Part shown: positions 10,248 through 23,899 of the stretch, in pieces | How positions within the stretch are numbered: position 1 is the stretch's first letter | Layout of the letters: each line of letters starts with the position of its first letter | NCBI GenBank assembly: GCA_932521035.1 | Contig: OW051497.1 | Coordinates: forward strand, 11,036,001-11,100,000 | Direction: 5' to 3' | Length of the DNA: 64,000 nt | Source: Oscheius dolichura | Lineage: Eukaryota; Nematoda; Chromadorea; Rhabditida; Rhabditidae | The notes under the pieces: model-generated | Told to the model about the DNA's origin: nothing | What the model saw: only the letters and a program-made list of their open reading frames with translations | The model's database searches: none | Made by a program: the position numbers and the translations under genes

Positions 10248-13200
10248 TCAATCAAGGAACAGTACCTGTTTATTCAGGAGGTGGGCCCTTCCGTCTGTCC
10301 GTCCGCACAGAAGAGCCTGAAAATGGCATTTGTTTTTGTTAGTAAATGAAATAGGAAAATGGTGAATAACAATTAAAACACGGCTAAAGATAGAGTTATA
10401 ACTATGCGCAATATGTTTGTCACAATATCCTTACCAATTGCCAAAGATTGGTAGTAAAAGCAACTGAAATGAGCCGACGTAATATTACATTTTACTATTA
10501 GCTTTTAGTCTATGTTAGCGTTACAAATACAACACTGTCTGATGGAACTACAGACTCACCTTGAATGCCCTGCGGAATTCTGTATTAAAAATTGTGTAGA
10601 TTATTGGATTCATAAAAGAGTTCATGTATCCAATCCATGTGCAATAGAAGAAGAGATCAAAGCCAACCTAATAAATTATATATTACAGTATTCCTGGTTT
10701 GTTTACTTGGCAGAATTCCTTCTGGAAGAGGATACAGACAGCATTGACAATATTAATTGTGAAGAAGGGAACCCAGCAGATAAGAAAGACCCCGACGACA
10801 ACTCCAAGAGTCTTGGTCGCCCTCTTCTCCTTCCTCTGTGCTTTGGAGACCTTCCTCTTGAGACTCTGTTCATGTCGAAGAGTGCGCTTGACCAATTTCC
10901 CAGCCAAGCCGCTAGCTCCACTACTACTTGACTTTGTTATCTTCCTAGGCGAGGGAATGGACTTTTCACTGTCTCTTCGCTCGTTGTCTGATCCTTCAGA
11001 AGTTCGCAAAATTACATCCACCACTGGATTGGAGTCTGCTAATATTCTTTGTGCTTTGTACGATCAACAACTTACGAGAAACAGAGCCTCGGGAAAATAA
11101 CTTGACAGCCAGTGCTGGGTCTTCCTTTGATGAGGAGGAACTCGACTCCTTCAGCCGTGATGGCGGTTCCGGTGACGACGTAGACGCGGCCATATTTTGG
11201 ACGGTTAGAGCAAACGTCACCGTAGGCTAAAAATACATTTCTATTTTTAGATGGTTGCCTATTTTACCTGAGAATCAGAGAGGGTCGGCTCGGGTGATCC
11301 CAGAATCTCTGAATTGGCAGTAGTACTTCTGCTGACAATCGCCGTTCCCATATCATTTCTCGAGGCTGAGATTGTCTCCGATTCCGTTTGAGAATTCCTC
11401 GTAACATCGTTTGCCGGATTTCTCAGGACCATCTGGATCTGGTTTGATATTGTCCAAAAACTATTAGAGCTTACTGGCTCGCCGCTCTTAGCCGGAGACA
11501 TGGATCGGAATAACCTAGGACTTCTTCTTGATATGCTTCTGAGCAAACTGGGCAGCATCTTTTCCCTTTGTTCCCTTGGGTTGTTTGAGCTGTAACTAAA
11601 CTTTGGTGCTCCTCTCTAGAATTGCTTACAACGATGCACTTCGAGGTGTGTCTCCATTCTGCCCGTCTTGTTTCCATTTCATTGAATAATTTTTAGATAA
11701 ATTGCCAAATTTCTTTGCGCCTTTCCTCCTCCTATGTGAACTTTCTGAGGTGTCTCCTATTGATGATCTCCTACAACTATAATTCCCTGTCAGCCATCTT
11801 CTCTTATTCTTACCTCGACTGGGAGTTGTATCCTTCCGAAACGAAGTCATTGCTGATGACGTGGATATTCTCCGAGAGGGACTCGTCTATACTGCTTCTA
11901 GGGCTACTAGATCCTCCGAGATCTCTCTCCTCTGAAAAAAACAAAATTCATCAGAGGGATTCTAGCTAGGGTGGGGTTAACTATTTGCAGGCAGTGCTAA
12001 CAATCCCTTCTCAAGAGCATCCTACCATACTGTACTACCATTCCATATTTTAATATTAAAAAGGGTATTTTTAAAGGACTCAGGGTTTTATATAAAATGG
12101 ATTATATAGACGGTGTCTCATGCAACGTGCGCTATTACTCTGTACTGTTTCCATATGTTCTCCTAAGAAAATTTTCTCCACTTCCCAGAGAATAATAATT
12201 GGTTTTTTCTTGCCTGTGGCTGAAATTTTAGTTTAAAAGCTAGCATTTTGTGAGAGTCATCAGCAGTTAGCAGTCGGGAAAAGAGAGAGAGAGAAGGATA
12301 GAGCGTGGGAGGAGGGATACTTCGATCGAAATATTTTAGACTTCATGCTGTTATATGTCGGACAGATCATGCACATGTCTTCGTGTCCATTCTCATCGTT
12401 CAGCGTGCGGTGAAAAAGCGTGACTACGTGTTTGTAGTCACGTTAGACAGATAGGATACGTACTGGCGAGCTCGGAGAGGCTTCTACTGGCGGGCAGCAG
12501 TCCGGGACCCAGCACCCGTCGCAGCAAAGCTGCTGCTGGTGGTTCCGGCTCATCTGCATCTTCACCTGCCGCTTCGATAGCCTGTCGATGCCGTTCAAAA
12601 CGTCTCATATGTCTAGACATCGACGGTAGAGCCATCATCATAACGTTCATCACTGAAGAGCAACAGCCGTGTGGGGGTGTGTGTGGTGGGGTAAAAGGAA
12701 ACGTGGGCAAAATAGGGCAGATAGGGAAAAAGTAACGAAAATAAACGGCAAAGGTATGATTAAATAAGCAAAAGGATAAGATTTCACAAACTATTTTAAA
12801 ATTCTCTGTTTATTTTGCCCTGCTCTTACCTGGTCCTGCCACGATCCGGCCGGCTTCGTCTTCTTCGTCTCTTGTTGTTGACTCGCTGCAAAACAACTCA
12901 TTTCAAAGGAATCATCTCTCGTGTAATACCCAGTAAGTTGAATGTTTTTCAACCGTCGTAGTTTGGCGGCTTTCTCCCTCTTCTTCAAGGCCACGATAAT
13001 TCGAATATAGACAAAGAGAACCAGTACACAAGGGATGACAAATGATATGAAGGATGATCCTATTGAGAATTCGGCATTGTAGAAGCGACACTCGTTTGGA
13101 TTCGCGTCCGGTGGTCGGACATTGACGCCTACGTAGTTTTCTATGAACACTGGAGATGCCGGCCACTTACCGAAGACAATTGGGCTGGCAAGGGCGAGAG

Positions 13201-14574
13201 AAATGAACCAGATAGCACATATGACACAGATTACCCTTTTAACGTTTTGAGATGACCGCGAGTATTGTATAGGACGGGAGACGGCCCGGTACCTGAAAAT
13301 TCCGCGTATAATTTTTGTTCTCTTTCTATATTTATCAAGTTAATTTATTCAATTAAACTACCGGAACTATTTCCTGCAAGAGTTCAGTGAATAATATATT
13401 TGAACCCGGAAGGAAGGAAATAAGCCGATCCTGTCAGTTTCAATACGGATCCAAATGATTTTCAAATACACGAGGCCCTAGGGAAGGGCAGTTTAAGTTC
13501 AAAGGAAATAGCTCGACCCCTCTTTTTTTAAGGCTAGATGTCAAAATAATGAACCTTCCCTTCGGGGAGAATAACTCTCAACTAATATAAAGATGTCTGT
13601 TTCCCCGGGTCTAAATTTTATTTCCCCTCTATGGTTAACACTATTTGTTTGGGGGACAATCTTCCAGAAGTGTTGTTGTTGTGCGCCTTCTTCCCTTTAG
13701 GAGGAAGGGTATATGCTTCCAACCATCAACAAGGGCCAGGCATCATTTTTGATCAGGTTTAACACTTAAAGCAGGCTCCCACTCACCTGTCAAAGGAGAT
13801 GACTGCCAGGAGGAGGATAGAGGCAGTGCTGCAGGCGACATCCGCAGCCGTGTAAAAGTCACACATTAGATTACCTAATTGCCACAGTCCACGATATACC
13901 TGAAAGTGTCAATCTTTTTCATTTTTGACCGGGCGGCGCCCTCTCTAGGACTCGCAGTACTTTTCAATTCTTTTGTCTCCTACGCGTACGCACATGCAAT
14001 GAGTTCTAGCCGGAAGTTTACATGTCTCAGTAACGCTATTTTAAGAATTATTATAGCCCGAGAGAAAAATGGAAGATCCTATTTTGTCAATGGCTCTCGA
14101 TCCGCATCTCAACCAGTAATCAAATTTGCACTCGACGACTAACCGCTTGAAAGTCGAAAGCCGTGATTCAGAGCACCGACTTTTATTGTTTAATTTTCAT
14201 TAGTTCTCTCGCAACTCTTAATCGGTTTGGGGAATTAAAAGTCGCCCTCTTGGAATAGTGCTAATTAATAGTATGACGCTCAATTTTTTCCTCCAACGGT
14301 CATGTTTGGAAGAGTGAAGCAAAACATTTTTGCCCTAGACATTTTGGTCATCGATCATAAAACTTACGTGAACATATACAGCAAAGGGCATGACAAAAAG
14401 AGCGACGAATAGATCAGCCACAGCCAGACCGAGGATTAGATAATTGATGGCCGATTGTAGTGCCCGGTAGCGGAGGACTGAGAGAATTACAAGACAATTA
14501 CCCACAATGGTAGCCAGGGGTATTGAAACCAATAGAAGACCAGCAACATTTATGCCGCCTGAAGTGGCTGACAT
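10248..14574 (-). CDS. D2-like dopamine receptor (class A GPCR)
   Basis: Seven-TM receptor. The TM1-TM2 exon (about 14586-14347) contains [12 protein letters not shown] and LGLAVADL. The TM3 exon has [16 protein letters not shown] with the amine-binding Asp, then SFDR|YRAV (DRY split by an intron). The TM4-TM5 exon ends [15 protein letters not shown]...[13 protein letters not shown]. The third intracellular loop is long and basic/Ser-rich, spread over at least six exons (12.8-11.0 kb). TM6 reads [22 protein letters not shown]7 reads [11 protein letters not shown], and the protein ends in a short tail with stop at 10248. The ECL2 NxxC pattern and long loop 3 with short tail suit Gi-coupled D2-like (DOP-3-type) receptors. 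The start at 14574 leaves a very short N-terminus, so an upstream coding exon may exist. One loop-3 join (12.8 to 12.66 kb) is out of phase as I read it. Confidence 0.9.
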
Positions 14575-14899
14575 AATGTTGTGACCCTGAAACATAATAT
14601 TAATGAGAACAAATAGAAAATTCAAATAAAGTTCGCGAGAAAAAAAAATAAGGAAATGGTTTGGCAGGCGAGGAGAACCGACTAGATAATGAGTACGAAA
14701 TGGCGCAAATGAGATCAGTAAGTTTTCGCCTTGTGCCAAGAATGTGGTGTTAAAAATGGTAGAAACGTGTGTTTCCCCCACCCGATCATTGGCTAGTAGA
14801 CAAGGAAGAATTTTCATCCGCCTCTGTCTCTTTGCCAAAACTGACAACTGCAGCAGCATGGTGACCATAAACAAGACTCTTTACCTTCTAAAGGACTCC

Positions 14900-17800
14900 T
14901 CAGAAGGCGTAAGGATTTCGAAGAAGACGGAAAAGGCAGAGGGGGAGACGAAGAAGAATCATAGTTTATATAACTCACAAGATGTTTATCCTAGTGTCGC
15001 TTCTTTTGACCTTCCAAGCGAGACAAACCAATTTTATCGAGAGGGGCAAAAAGATTTATGCCCTAGAAGGCAACACATAGACGAAGAAGATGACAGGGAG
15101 GCAAGTGATTTGAGGTTATATTATTAACAGGGAGAGATGAGAACTCCCTGCGTGGAAAATTGTTGAGTCCTAGAGTAAAAGAGCCCTCAGAGGGCGGCAT
15201 CAAGGGGGAGAGGAAAGGATAGCTCCCAATTTGTGTGGGGTTGGGGAAAGGTGCTAGGGAAGAGACAGTAAAAGGAGCCGATGTAAACAAAGTAAGGGAA
15301 AATGAGAAGGGCCTCTGTCATATTGCAAATAACATGTCTTACAGCCATTGGCGCTAAGGGCTACCTCTGTGAGGGTGGAAAAATGAGAAAGAGCAAAGGG
15401 GAAACAGAACTTTCGAATGAATCACTTTCTCGCATTTAAAGATCGGAAACGTCAGCGGGGCCCACCCAAAACAAAACACACCTCCAGAAGTTGCTCACTA
15501 GAAAAATGTTAAGACCATTGCTTTGCAGGCATACGTATACACATAGCCTCTAAAAAAAGAGGAAAACAGACTAAAAACTGGTTAACGACCAAAAGATGTA
15601 AGGAGTGAAACGAAGCGACAACCAAGTGGTCAGAGATGAAGCCGTAACTTTTAGATTACGCCCCGCAATACGGGGCACATTTAAAATTTACTCAGCATTA
15701 AGTAAAACACCAGGTTCCGGTAGGAAAAAGGCCTGCAAAATAATTACTTTTTCGAAATATTCACTAACAATCCAAACAGCTACTTCAAACAACTGTCAGT
15801 TCCAGTTATTTTCCCTGTGGGATGTTTTTGCTTAGACGTAATTTCAATTGTGCTAGTCGTTGGAGCTGTGGGAAATGTGAAATTGTTCCACAAATGGGTT
15901 GTGAACGGGAAAATTGTTCGGGTAGTGATAAGTGACGGACTGATGCCCCCTAGGGGGGATGAGGTCCTGAAGTACGCACTCCCGAACGGATGCTATAAAT
16001 TGTTTGCCCTTGTGGATTTGGAAAGTTGCTCCCTTTTTGGGGAGTGACCAGCGATCATCATCTGCTAAGCCACAAGTATTTAGTAATTGGTGTCATTCAT
16101 CCACAAAACATCATACGGACGGATGCTGGGGCTCGGCTGCCCGTGAACGGATCACTAAAGTCACTTTGGGGTGAGGTAAATAGCCTTTATATCAAAAAGG
16201 AGGGAAAGACTAGTTTGAACTTAGTGTCAGTGGCTATTCCCCTTTGATTAGGACTTCTTGCACCTGTATTTAATTTTCTGGAGACGATTGAATTTTCTAT
16301 TAGATTTATACAATTATATTTTCTGAACACCAACTCCTCAGCAGGGCAAAACACCTTATAAATCATTCTTGAATTGTACAAAAAGGTAAAGGGTCGAGGA
16401 AACAGAATTTTAACAAGCAGGTGGAATTCAGAGGAAATGAAAATATACTTAAATACAAAATGGTAGTAGCGTTATCCGCCTAAAGCGAGATAATCTCTTT
16501 GAGGCCTGAATTGTCACTGATGGGGTAAGGGATGAGGGTGACTTGCAACTCCCCTAGGGGCAATAGTTGAGAACAATATTATAGTGCTCTTTGTTGCAAC
16601 GGGGGAGAAGCCGAAAGATCGCTGTCAGGTGTGGGCGAACATTGTTACGAGCCATCTATCAAACTAGCGAGTCGAAGAGACTTTAGAAAAGATTCTTACG
16701 GGAATAATCAAGACAAATGGGGATGAGTAATGAAGAAAAAGTGCACCCAAAGGGGGGACGTGTTGAACCTGGAGACCAGGTGCAGAGGAGCTTTACAGCG
16801 ATGACAAGCCGTCATTAGAAAGACCAACGCCAGGACCTATCACAAGTCACTTTTATTTGTGGCTGACACCTGTTGCCACTTTTTTGGATAGGTATATTTC
16901 AAGCTAAGAGATACATTGGTCATTGTGAATTTTTGGACTTTACGGAGAAAGTAAAGAACGAGGACCGCCAACGCTGTAAACTATTTTAGTTGAGCCTTCT
17001 AATAATCTTCGTAAACAACTGGTTAGTTTCAAGAACCATCTAATTCTTGTCTAAGTGATGTTGAGCACTTTCTTAGAAGGTGCCTTGTTCACTAGAGCTT
17101 GGTGTCTAACAATCCTAGAACCGGTATTGTGACAGTTGAAAAATTAATGTATCTTTCTCTTCTAGAAAACAAGGAGAAGGAAAAGCAGGGGAACGTTTAG
17201 GTCAAAGTCAGACAGGCCCATTTTTTGATGGATTGCCATTTGCGAACAGTCCTTGTGACCTTTCCTTGAATAAGAAAGAAAAAGCTGGACTGATATATCG
17301 CACTTCTTTTGAACAAAGATGAACCCTGAGGAGCTGGTTCAATTGTCTCTACGTTGAGTACCTAATGCGGCGAGCCGTGTAGGCGCCGAATACTTAACCA
17401 CAAAGGCCCCTTGCAAACCATACCGGAAACATATCCGGGTTATGGGAGGATAGGCTTGACTTGACTGTAGTCCAACTTTTGCTAAGCGCTAGAACACGAA
17501 AATATTGGGAACTATTACATGGAGGGAGGTGAATTGCACATATGGAATAGACTCCATACCTGAAAACAGAATATAATTGTTCCGGGCCGGATTGATCGGG
17601 ATGACGTGACCCCTAACATTTCTCGGGGGTCCCTTCTACCGGAACAGGATTGTTATCTTGAGAAGGGCAGAGGTGAGGGCAAAATTGGAGGGAGATGAAG
17701 TGAGAACAAGAGGAAACTCTCCGCGCCCCCCTTTCGTGGGTTGGAAAGGAATATGAGACCTGGGGGGACCCGAAGAATTGCTAAAAGAAGAAAAGGCAAC

Positions 17801-20800
17801 ATCCTCCTTCTTTTTCTGAAAACCTTTTCAAGCTCAAAAAGGCGGAATCGTGTTATCTTTTAGTCCTCCCTTTGACTTTTATTTTTCACTTGTTTCGGAT
17901 TTTCATATGTTTTCAATTGAATACTCTCATGCACTTGCAGGCTTTCAAATTTAAAGGGCTAATTTTCACGCATCTGTGCAAAAAAAAGAAGCAGCGAGTG
18001 TGCAAGTATCAAGACTACTTAACCTACTGATCACAAAAGCACTTGAGACAAACCAGAGATGAACTGCTAGAAAAGTGTGCGCGGGCCTCCCAAATTGTCG
18101 ACATGTGTCAGTCTGTTCACATTTTGGATCTTTTTTTCTCTCGATTACGTAACGAAACATTAGAGATGATTTCCATAGTGAACCAAGAGATTACCGCGAA
18201 TGAATGACTCGAAGATGGATGGTTGTTTTTGTAAACTGCTCGTCCGTTATTCAGTAGTCCTGGAAAAGTTCAAAAAAAGAGCCCATAGGACAAGTGGCAG
18301 AGCAATATGTTTGGATAGAAGCGAGACACGGTTAATTTATAGCGATCACCCATCCCGGAAGGGGCAGAGTAGTAGATGCAAACGGCACAGCTAAAACCTT
18401 CTGGTTCGAACGAAATTTGATTTTTGGGTGGTCAATTCGTCTGCCTAAGTTGTTCTATTAGGTCTGACTTCGGGCCATTAGCAACTAGTTTTTAGGCGCT
18501 GAACCCCCGATTTAGGAACAACTAATCCTCGAAAAGAAAGACACAGAGACAAAGCTGTCTCGCCTTTTTGAACCCTAAATTTAGACTGAAAGCTAGCTGT
18601 TGACAGTAGGCAGAATTATTTTCTATACAGAAAAATAATTTCAGCCCAGCCAACGGTTTGAAGTGGGGGACCTTGGGGCGTTAAGCTATAAAAGAGCCAT
18701 CATCGTCCAATTAGCTCGGGGATGTTTTGAACGAAAAGCAACGTTTGTTCTCGTGAGCGATCTGGCAGTGGTACACTGGTCCAATGGAAAAAATCCCCTA
18801 TGAGCATGACAAGGTAAATAACACTGGTCATAGTGAGCGTTGTGTTAGTTAGAGCAAGCTAAACCCAAAGATTGGAGCAATATTTCCTTGTTTATTATGA
18901 AACTTACTACTAAATAAACTCCTAATGTTTGCATTTTGGAGTGGGTGTAGGGAAGCACATGGTTTTTGCCCAATTTGATATGATTTGTTAGAATGGGGAA
19001 GGGCCCGAAAGAAGGCAAGAGAGCAGATCTGTTCCCATTCACTTTTTTTATTGAGAAATGACGGAGGGAACACAATGTGCAAACGACGTTCTTTGAAGTT
19101 TTTAAAGGCAAAAAAAGGCGGTGGGTGTGAGTTCAAGAATTTTTCCATTACTTTGCAGCTCTTGTCAAAGAGAGCAAGCTTAGTATGTTAGGAGTGGAGA
19201 ATAGGACGATCATTGGGCATTCCATCAACTCCTAAAGGCCCCATGCATGGGTATCAACTTCTCCGTCAGATGTGATAAAGAGGACGAGTTCAAACAGAAT
19301 GAAAAGGATGCTCTCTCGTCATTTTGAAAGTAGTTTGTGCTGCAACGTGAGAGAGCATTCATAGCAGGGCTCGATTTGCGGATGATGAGTAATTGATTGG
19401 AACAAAGGGAAAAGTTTTACGTCTCTTGACCTAGCCTAGGGCAAAAACAATTGGAAGTGGCACTTTTAAATGAACATTTTTTCGGTACAAGTCCTGAAGC
19501 GTCTGAGCTAGCCTGTCTAATTGGCTCCAGCCCGTCTAGGGAAAAAGGTTGGTAAATGTCGGTGAGCTGTTGTCCCCCCGATCCTCATGAAAAGAACTGC
19601 CCCCCTAAGACAATGGCCACTGCTTAACTGCTCAGGATAAACATAGAGAACATCACTGAAATTGGCCGCTGGGATGCAATTTCGCATGTTATCGGGAGCT
19701 TGCAATTTGACAAGAACCATCGGGATTGGTTGGATTATTCCGTGAGAGCGAGTGTCCTAGCACTTTCTTAGAATTCAATTCTAACTGCATTTTGATTTAT
19801 ACAACCCAGACGGATGGACAATTTAGCTTCTAAGGAAGGCCTCTCGTCTACTTTTTCTTAGAAGATAATTCTTGTTCCTTCAGACAAAACCTATTAAATA
19901 GAAATGAGCAGAGAACAAGAAACAATTTTCTTAATTGCTGGTGACAACAATCCACAATGATTGGATAAAAATAGGGCCTCCAAGAGTAGTAGCCTGCTGT
20001 CACATCTTCCCCCATCGACAAGGAGGATTCTGCCTTCCAAAAACATGAAACACTTATCTCCAAAAAGTACGCCAAAACAAAGTGACGAATTTATAGAACA
20101 AGTGGAAGACCTTTAAAGTACCCCCCGTAAAGATTTGTAACTGATAGAAAGTAAACGGGAAAAGGGAGATGACCGCCTACTAATTTCCTCTGCGTTTTTT
20201 CTCATACTTACAAAAAGCGATAGAATCATAATGATCACATTCTCATAAAAGGGTCGTTTGTCTTTACTGCAAACAAGAAAAGCCCTAAAGTGGAGGTTGT
20301 TCCTTGATCATTTGTAGCTGTGAGCCTCTCGGAACCCGGGCTAAATACTCACCTGCAGAGTGAAATTGACCGTGAATGGGGGGAAATAACAGGTCCTACG
20401 ATTGGGTAAAAGAGCCCAGACCCATACTGCCATATCTGACCAGAGGAGTAGCGAAAAGGAGCCGGGCATAGAGGCCAGACAGTCAAGAAAATGGTGAGGA
20501 CAGCCCCCCAGAGGATGCTCGGTGACGGGGTGTGAAGATGAAACAATCAAAATTGTTGCACAATGAAAAAACATCGAGGAAGTGCTCGAAACCGCCGCCC
20601 AGAGAGACCCTTCGGGTGAAAAACAATGAACAACCGCATCATTCTTTTTCTGCAATGTGGTGACCTTTCCAAATTGACGGAATACGAGCAACCTAGTGAA
20701 CTTTCTGCTTTCAGGTAAGGCTCTTTAAAGCTTGCCTAAATAACAGCTTTCAGATGGGTTCTTTTCGCCTCTTTGGAGCAGCTGAGGCATTACAGTTAGG

Positions 20801-23400
20801 GGCAATGTAATAAATCCGGGAAATATTTACATAGATGTAATTCAATTAGATCTTTTTATAATTTACACATCTCCCCATATCCCCCTCAATACACAAAAAG
20901 AGGGGGTGAATATTAGCCTATTAGTCCTGAAAATATAAGGCAGAGGGCTAGTTAATTGGATTGTGATGAACGGCAGGATGTTGAATTTCTTTTTTGGAAT
21001 GGGGGAATTTTGCAATTCATCGTTGTAAAAAAGGACAACCCGGGAATTATACGAAGGTGGCTAGGGGAACTTCTTCTCGCAGACAAACACTTGACCAAAT
21101 TGAACACGCTCTTTTATGAATTAGGAGAAGAACTTCTAGGATTGGGTGGCTGTGATTGAATCCTACCTTACACCTAATATAGCAGGATAATATAATAATA
21201 CGGTTTTAATAACAGAAGTAGAAAAAAGGCAAGGTAGGTTTTTTTAGAGTACCATAATTTTAGGAGGATTCATAAAAATAAAAACAGAGCAAAGTAAAAT
21301 GAAAGACGGAAGGAAACAGAAGAAGTAAGAGATCAAGTACTGCGCTATGTTGGCGATGCATAGAGAACAACCAATTTGTCGGATGTACGTTTGTTTTGGA
21401 TCTGCTCTCATTGGGAAGTCTACTTCGACTTTAGGTTCAAGAATTGGCAGGGCTCCACGTTATCTCATTACTGGCTGATCAAGGTTAGCAGAGACAGCAT
21501 CCAGACGGACACATTTCAGAGCAGCAAAAAAAGAGTTGTGTAATGTAGCGAAGACATTTGATGTTGTTTGTAGAGACTACCACAATTAATCAGAAGAGGA
21601 TCTGTCCCTAAGATACACGCGAGCAACTTGTTGTCTCTGCTTGTCAGTTGAGGAGAGGCCAATTGCCTAAAAGACGAGAGACTAGGTTAAAATCGGCCGG
21701 AGTCATTAAGTTAAGCGTTGGCATTTTGGCCGATTATTTTATTACCGTTTAAGAAGGGGGTGCAAAAAGTTGGTCGTTTCTCTAGCACAGAGTAATTTTT
21801 GATTTAGAAGCAAGCAGGGGGAATTGGTCTATAGATCTTTTTTAAAAACGTCTAGAGAAATATGGGCAAACAAGCGACTGGAAGAAAGAAGGGAGTACTC
21901 TACAAATGGCAAGCTATAGAGAGAGAAAGAAAGTTCACGTAGGGACGTCCTGACAAGACAATAATTCGGGGATTATGAAGAAGTTATATTCTCTAGAAAA
22001 AAGATAAGATAGCGCCGCTCTAAAACCTCCGAAAGAGTAGGTCTCTTCGATGCCTGAACACTGACGAAAACGAAGACGTTAGTCTCAACACAGATTGAAT
22101 TTTCGCCCCTTTTGAGGCAGATGATTCTGTCCGTTTCAACGAGCTATTTTACTATTGAAAAAAACAATAGGGGACGATTTCCTCCCGGGAAACGGGCAAG
22201 TAGCCAAGAATCAAAAATGGTAGTGGCTGACTGCTCTCACGAGGTAGTGGTTAGCTAACCTTCGAATATTTCAAAGTTAGGAGATTTCCGCTCAAGCGAG
22301 TCGTGTCATTGACGTCGTCGGCGATCCAGAAGATTAGACCCGACACTTCACCATTGTCATTTCATCCGACACCTCCGTTAGTTGTTTCTAACTACAAACA
22401 GCAATAAATAAAGAAAACAAGAGAAGAAGAGCATTGAAATCAAAGCCCCTAAACCCACATAATATGTGCTAGCAGCTTTTCCTTTGGAGTTAATTGACCG
22501 AAAAGACCTGGTTCAAATATTCTGAGTAGTCATAAGACACCCTCGCAGGAAGAAATGCCTAGTTTCTAAAATAGCCACCGGCTATTTGAAAACAGCTGTA
22601 CGAAGGGGGGAGACATAATAAACTGCCATATAGTCCGGAGAGTTCTATTCGCTTTTGATTGAACAGCAAATATCCTTTTGAGGACACAAAAAGGGTAAAC
22701 CATTCTTCGTAAGTCTCTGTTAGATGTTCACTCGACGTGTCGGAAGCGTTTCACCGCAAAACGACCCCTTCGAAGAAATCAGTTAGTCGCCTCAAATCGG
22801 AACACTCCTCGTTTCCCTATCAAAACGAGGGAATACGCATGACGTCTTACTTCCCAGTTGATTCATTTTGGACGGAGAAAACCTTTTTGCAAAGTTTTTG
22901 TTAGAAGGGCAACATGTCAGACTGGGAGCTATTTTTGAAGCGAAGTTGCATGTGGTTTCCATTCAGATGAGCTCTAATGAATAGGATGTTACCAGAAGGT
23001 AATGAGAAGAAGGAGGGGAAACGCGAATCGGTCAAGGAACAACATTTCCTGACCTCCCCTCAAAATAGACATCAGATTTGACTTGCGGTTAATTGTCTCT
23101 TCTTCAATGGATCGTCAGGATGCGCAGGAGTATCGTTATTAAAAAGCATACAAAGTAGCCGAACAATAAGAATTATTCATAGAAATTTTATACAATCAAT
23201 CTTTACAGTACAATCAGATAGGAAGTATATTATGCACAGGTATAAAAGATAAAGTACCGGAATTTGGAAGGGAGAAAGGGATACATGTATATTGTGATAC
23301 AACAATGGTTCAACGAATGAAAAGGCAAAGGGAAGTCAAATGGCGGGAACAGGAATCATCGGGGGAAAGAATTCGGGGTAGGGAGATATTTTACAAGAAG
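14900..23400. other. 8.5 kb gene-poor region
   Basis: No open frame here has recognisable motifs, and I found no set of splice-linked exons. The longest frames (for example 20691-20341 on the minus strand) look like chance. I see no tRNA-like cloverleaf, transposon ends or clear tandem array. It probably includes upstream control sequence for the dopamine receptor and possibly unrecognised noncoding transcripts. Confidence 0.45.
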
Positions 23401-23407
23401 TATTTAC

Positions 23408-23865
23408 TTATTGATTAGGAGGGAAGATGTTCTCGACGGTGACCTCCATCTCCTTCGTATCGCCCATGTACTCGATGAAGCGAGGAGGCAGGACATACTC
23501 CTTGTTGAGAGGCAGGTGACGGGCGGCCAGCTCAGCAGCAGTATGGTCACGGTACCACTCCGGCTCGATTTGCAGGAGATTTCCATTATGCTTGATAATG
23601 AAATAAGGAGGGCAGTTAGCCTATAACACACCGCTTTTCTCTAAACAAGATATGAGCTCACAGTGGAAAAGACGTCCTGCCATAGGTTCTCCATGCCATC
23701 ACGCGGATAGAATCTCTTGGTTGTCATCTTTCCGTCAGGCATGGTCCAGGTGACCTTTCGGAAATTCTCCTCAGAAGCTTCTCCTCCGAGGGTCTTCACA
23801 ACATACTTACGAATAAGCATCAAGGTGTTATATCGCTCCTTCGAGTCGGCGGCTTCTTTAGCCAT
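23408..23865 (-). CDS. Small protein of unknown function (138 aa)
   Basis: Two exons, 23865-23662 and 23620-23408, joined in phase 0 by a 41-base intron (GTGAGC...TATAG). The protein starts MAKEAADSKERY and ends EVTVENIFPPNQ. It is soluble and mixed-charge, with no signal peptide or membrane segment; the second half has KHNGNLLQIEPEWYRDHTAA. I do not recognise the family. Clean splice sites, a matched phase and even amino-acid use argue that it is real. It is isolated: the nearest supported genes are about 9 kb and 3.4 kb away. Confidence 0.7.
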
Positions 23866-23899
23866 TTCTATAATTTTGATATATATAAAGACTACAGGG

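Noticed and set aside
14744..15127. 127-codon plus-strand frame upstream of the dopamine receptor
   Set aside because: Purine-rich sequence antisense to the receptor's 5' region, with no motifs.
18290..18420. GGTTCGAAC-like T-loop suggesting a tRNA
   Set aside because: The flanking bases do not form the five-base T stem and no acceptor or anticodon stem pairs with it.
20341..20691. 116-codon minus-strand frame with hydrophobic segments
   Set aside because: No start context, splice partners or family motifs; a chance frame in a gene-poor region.
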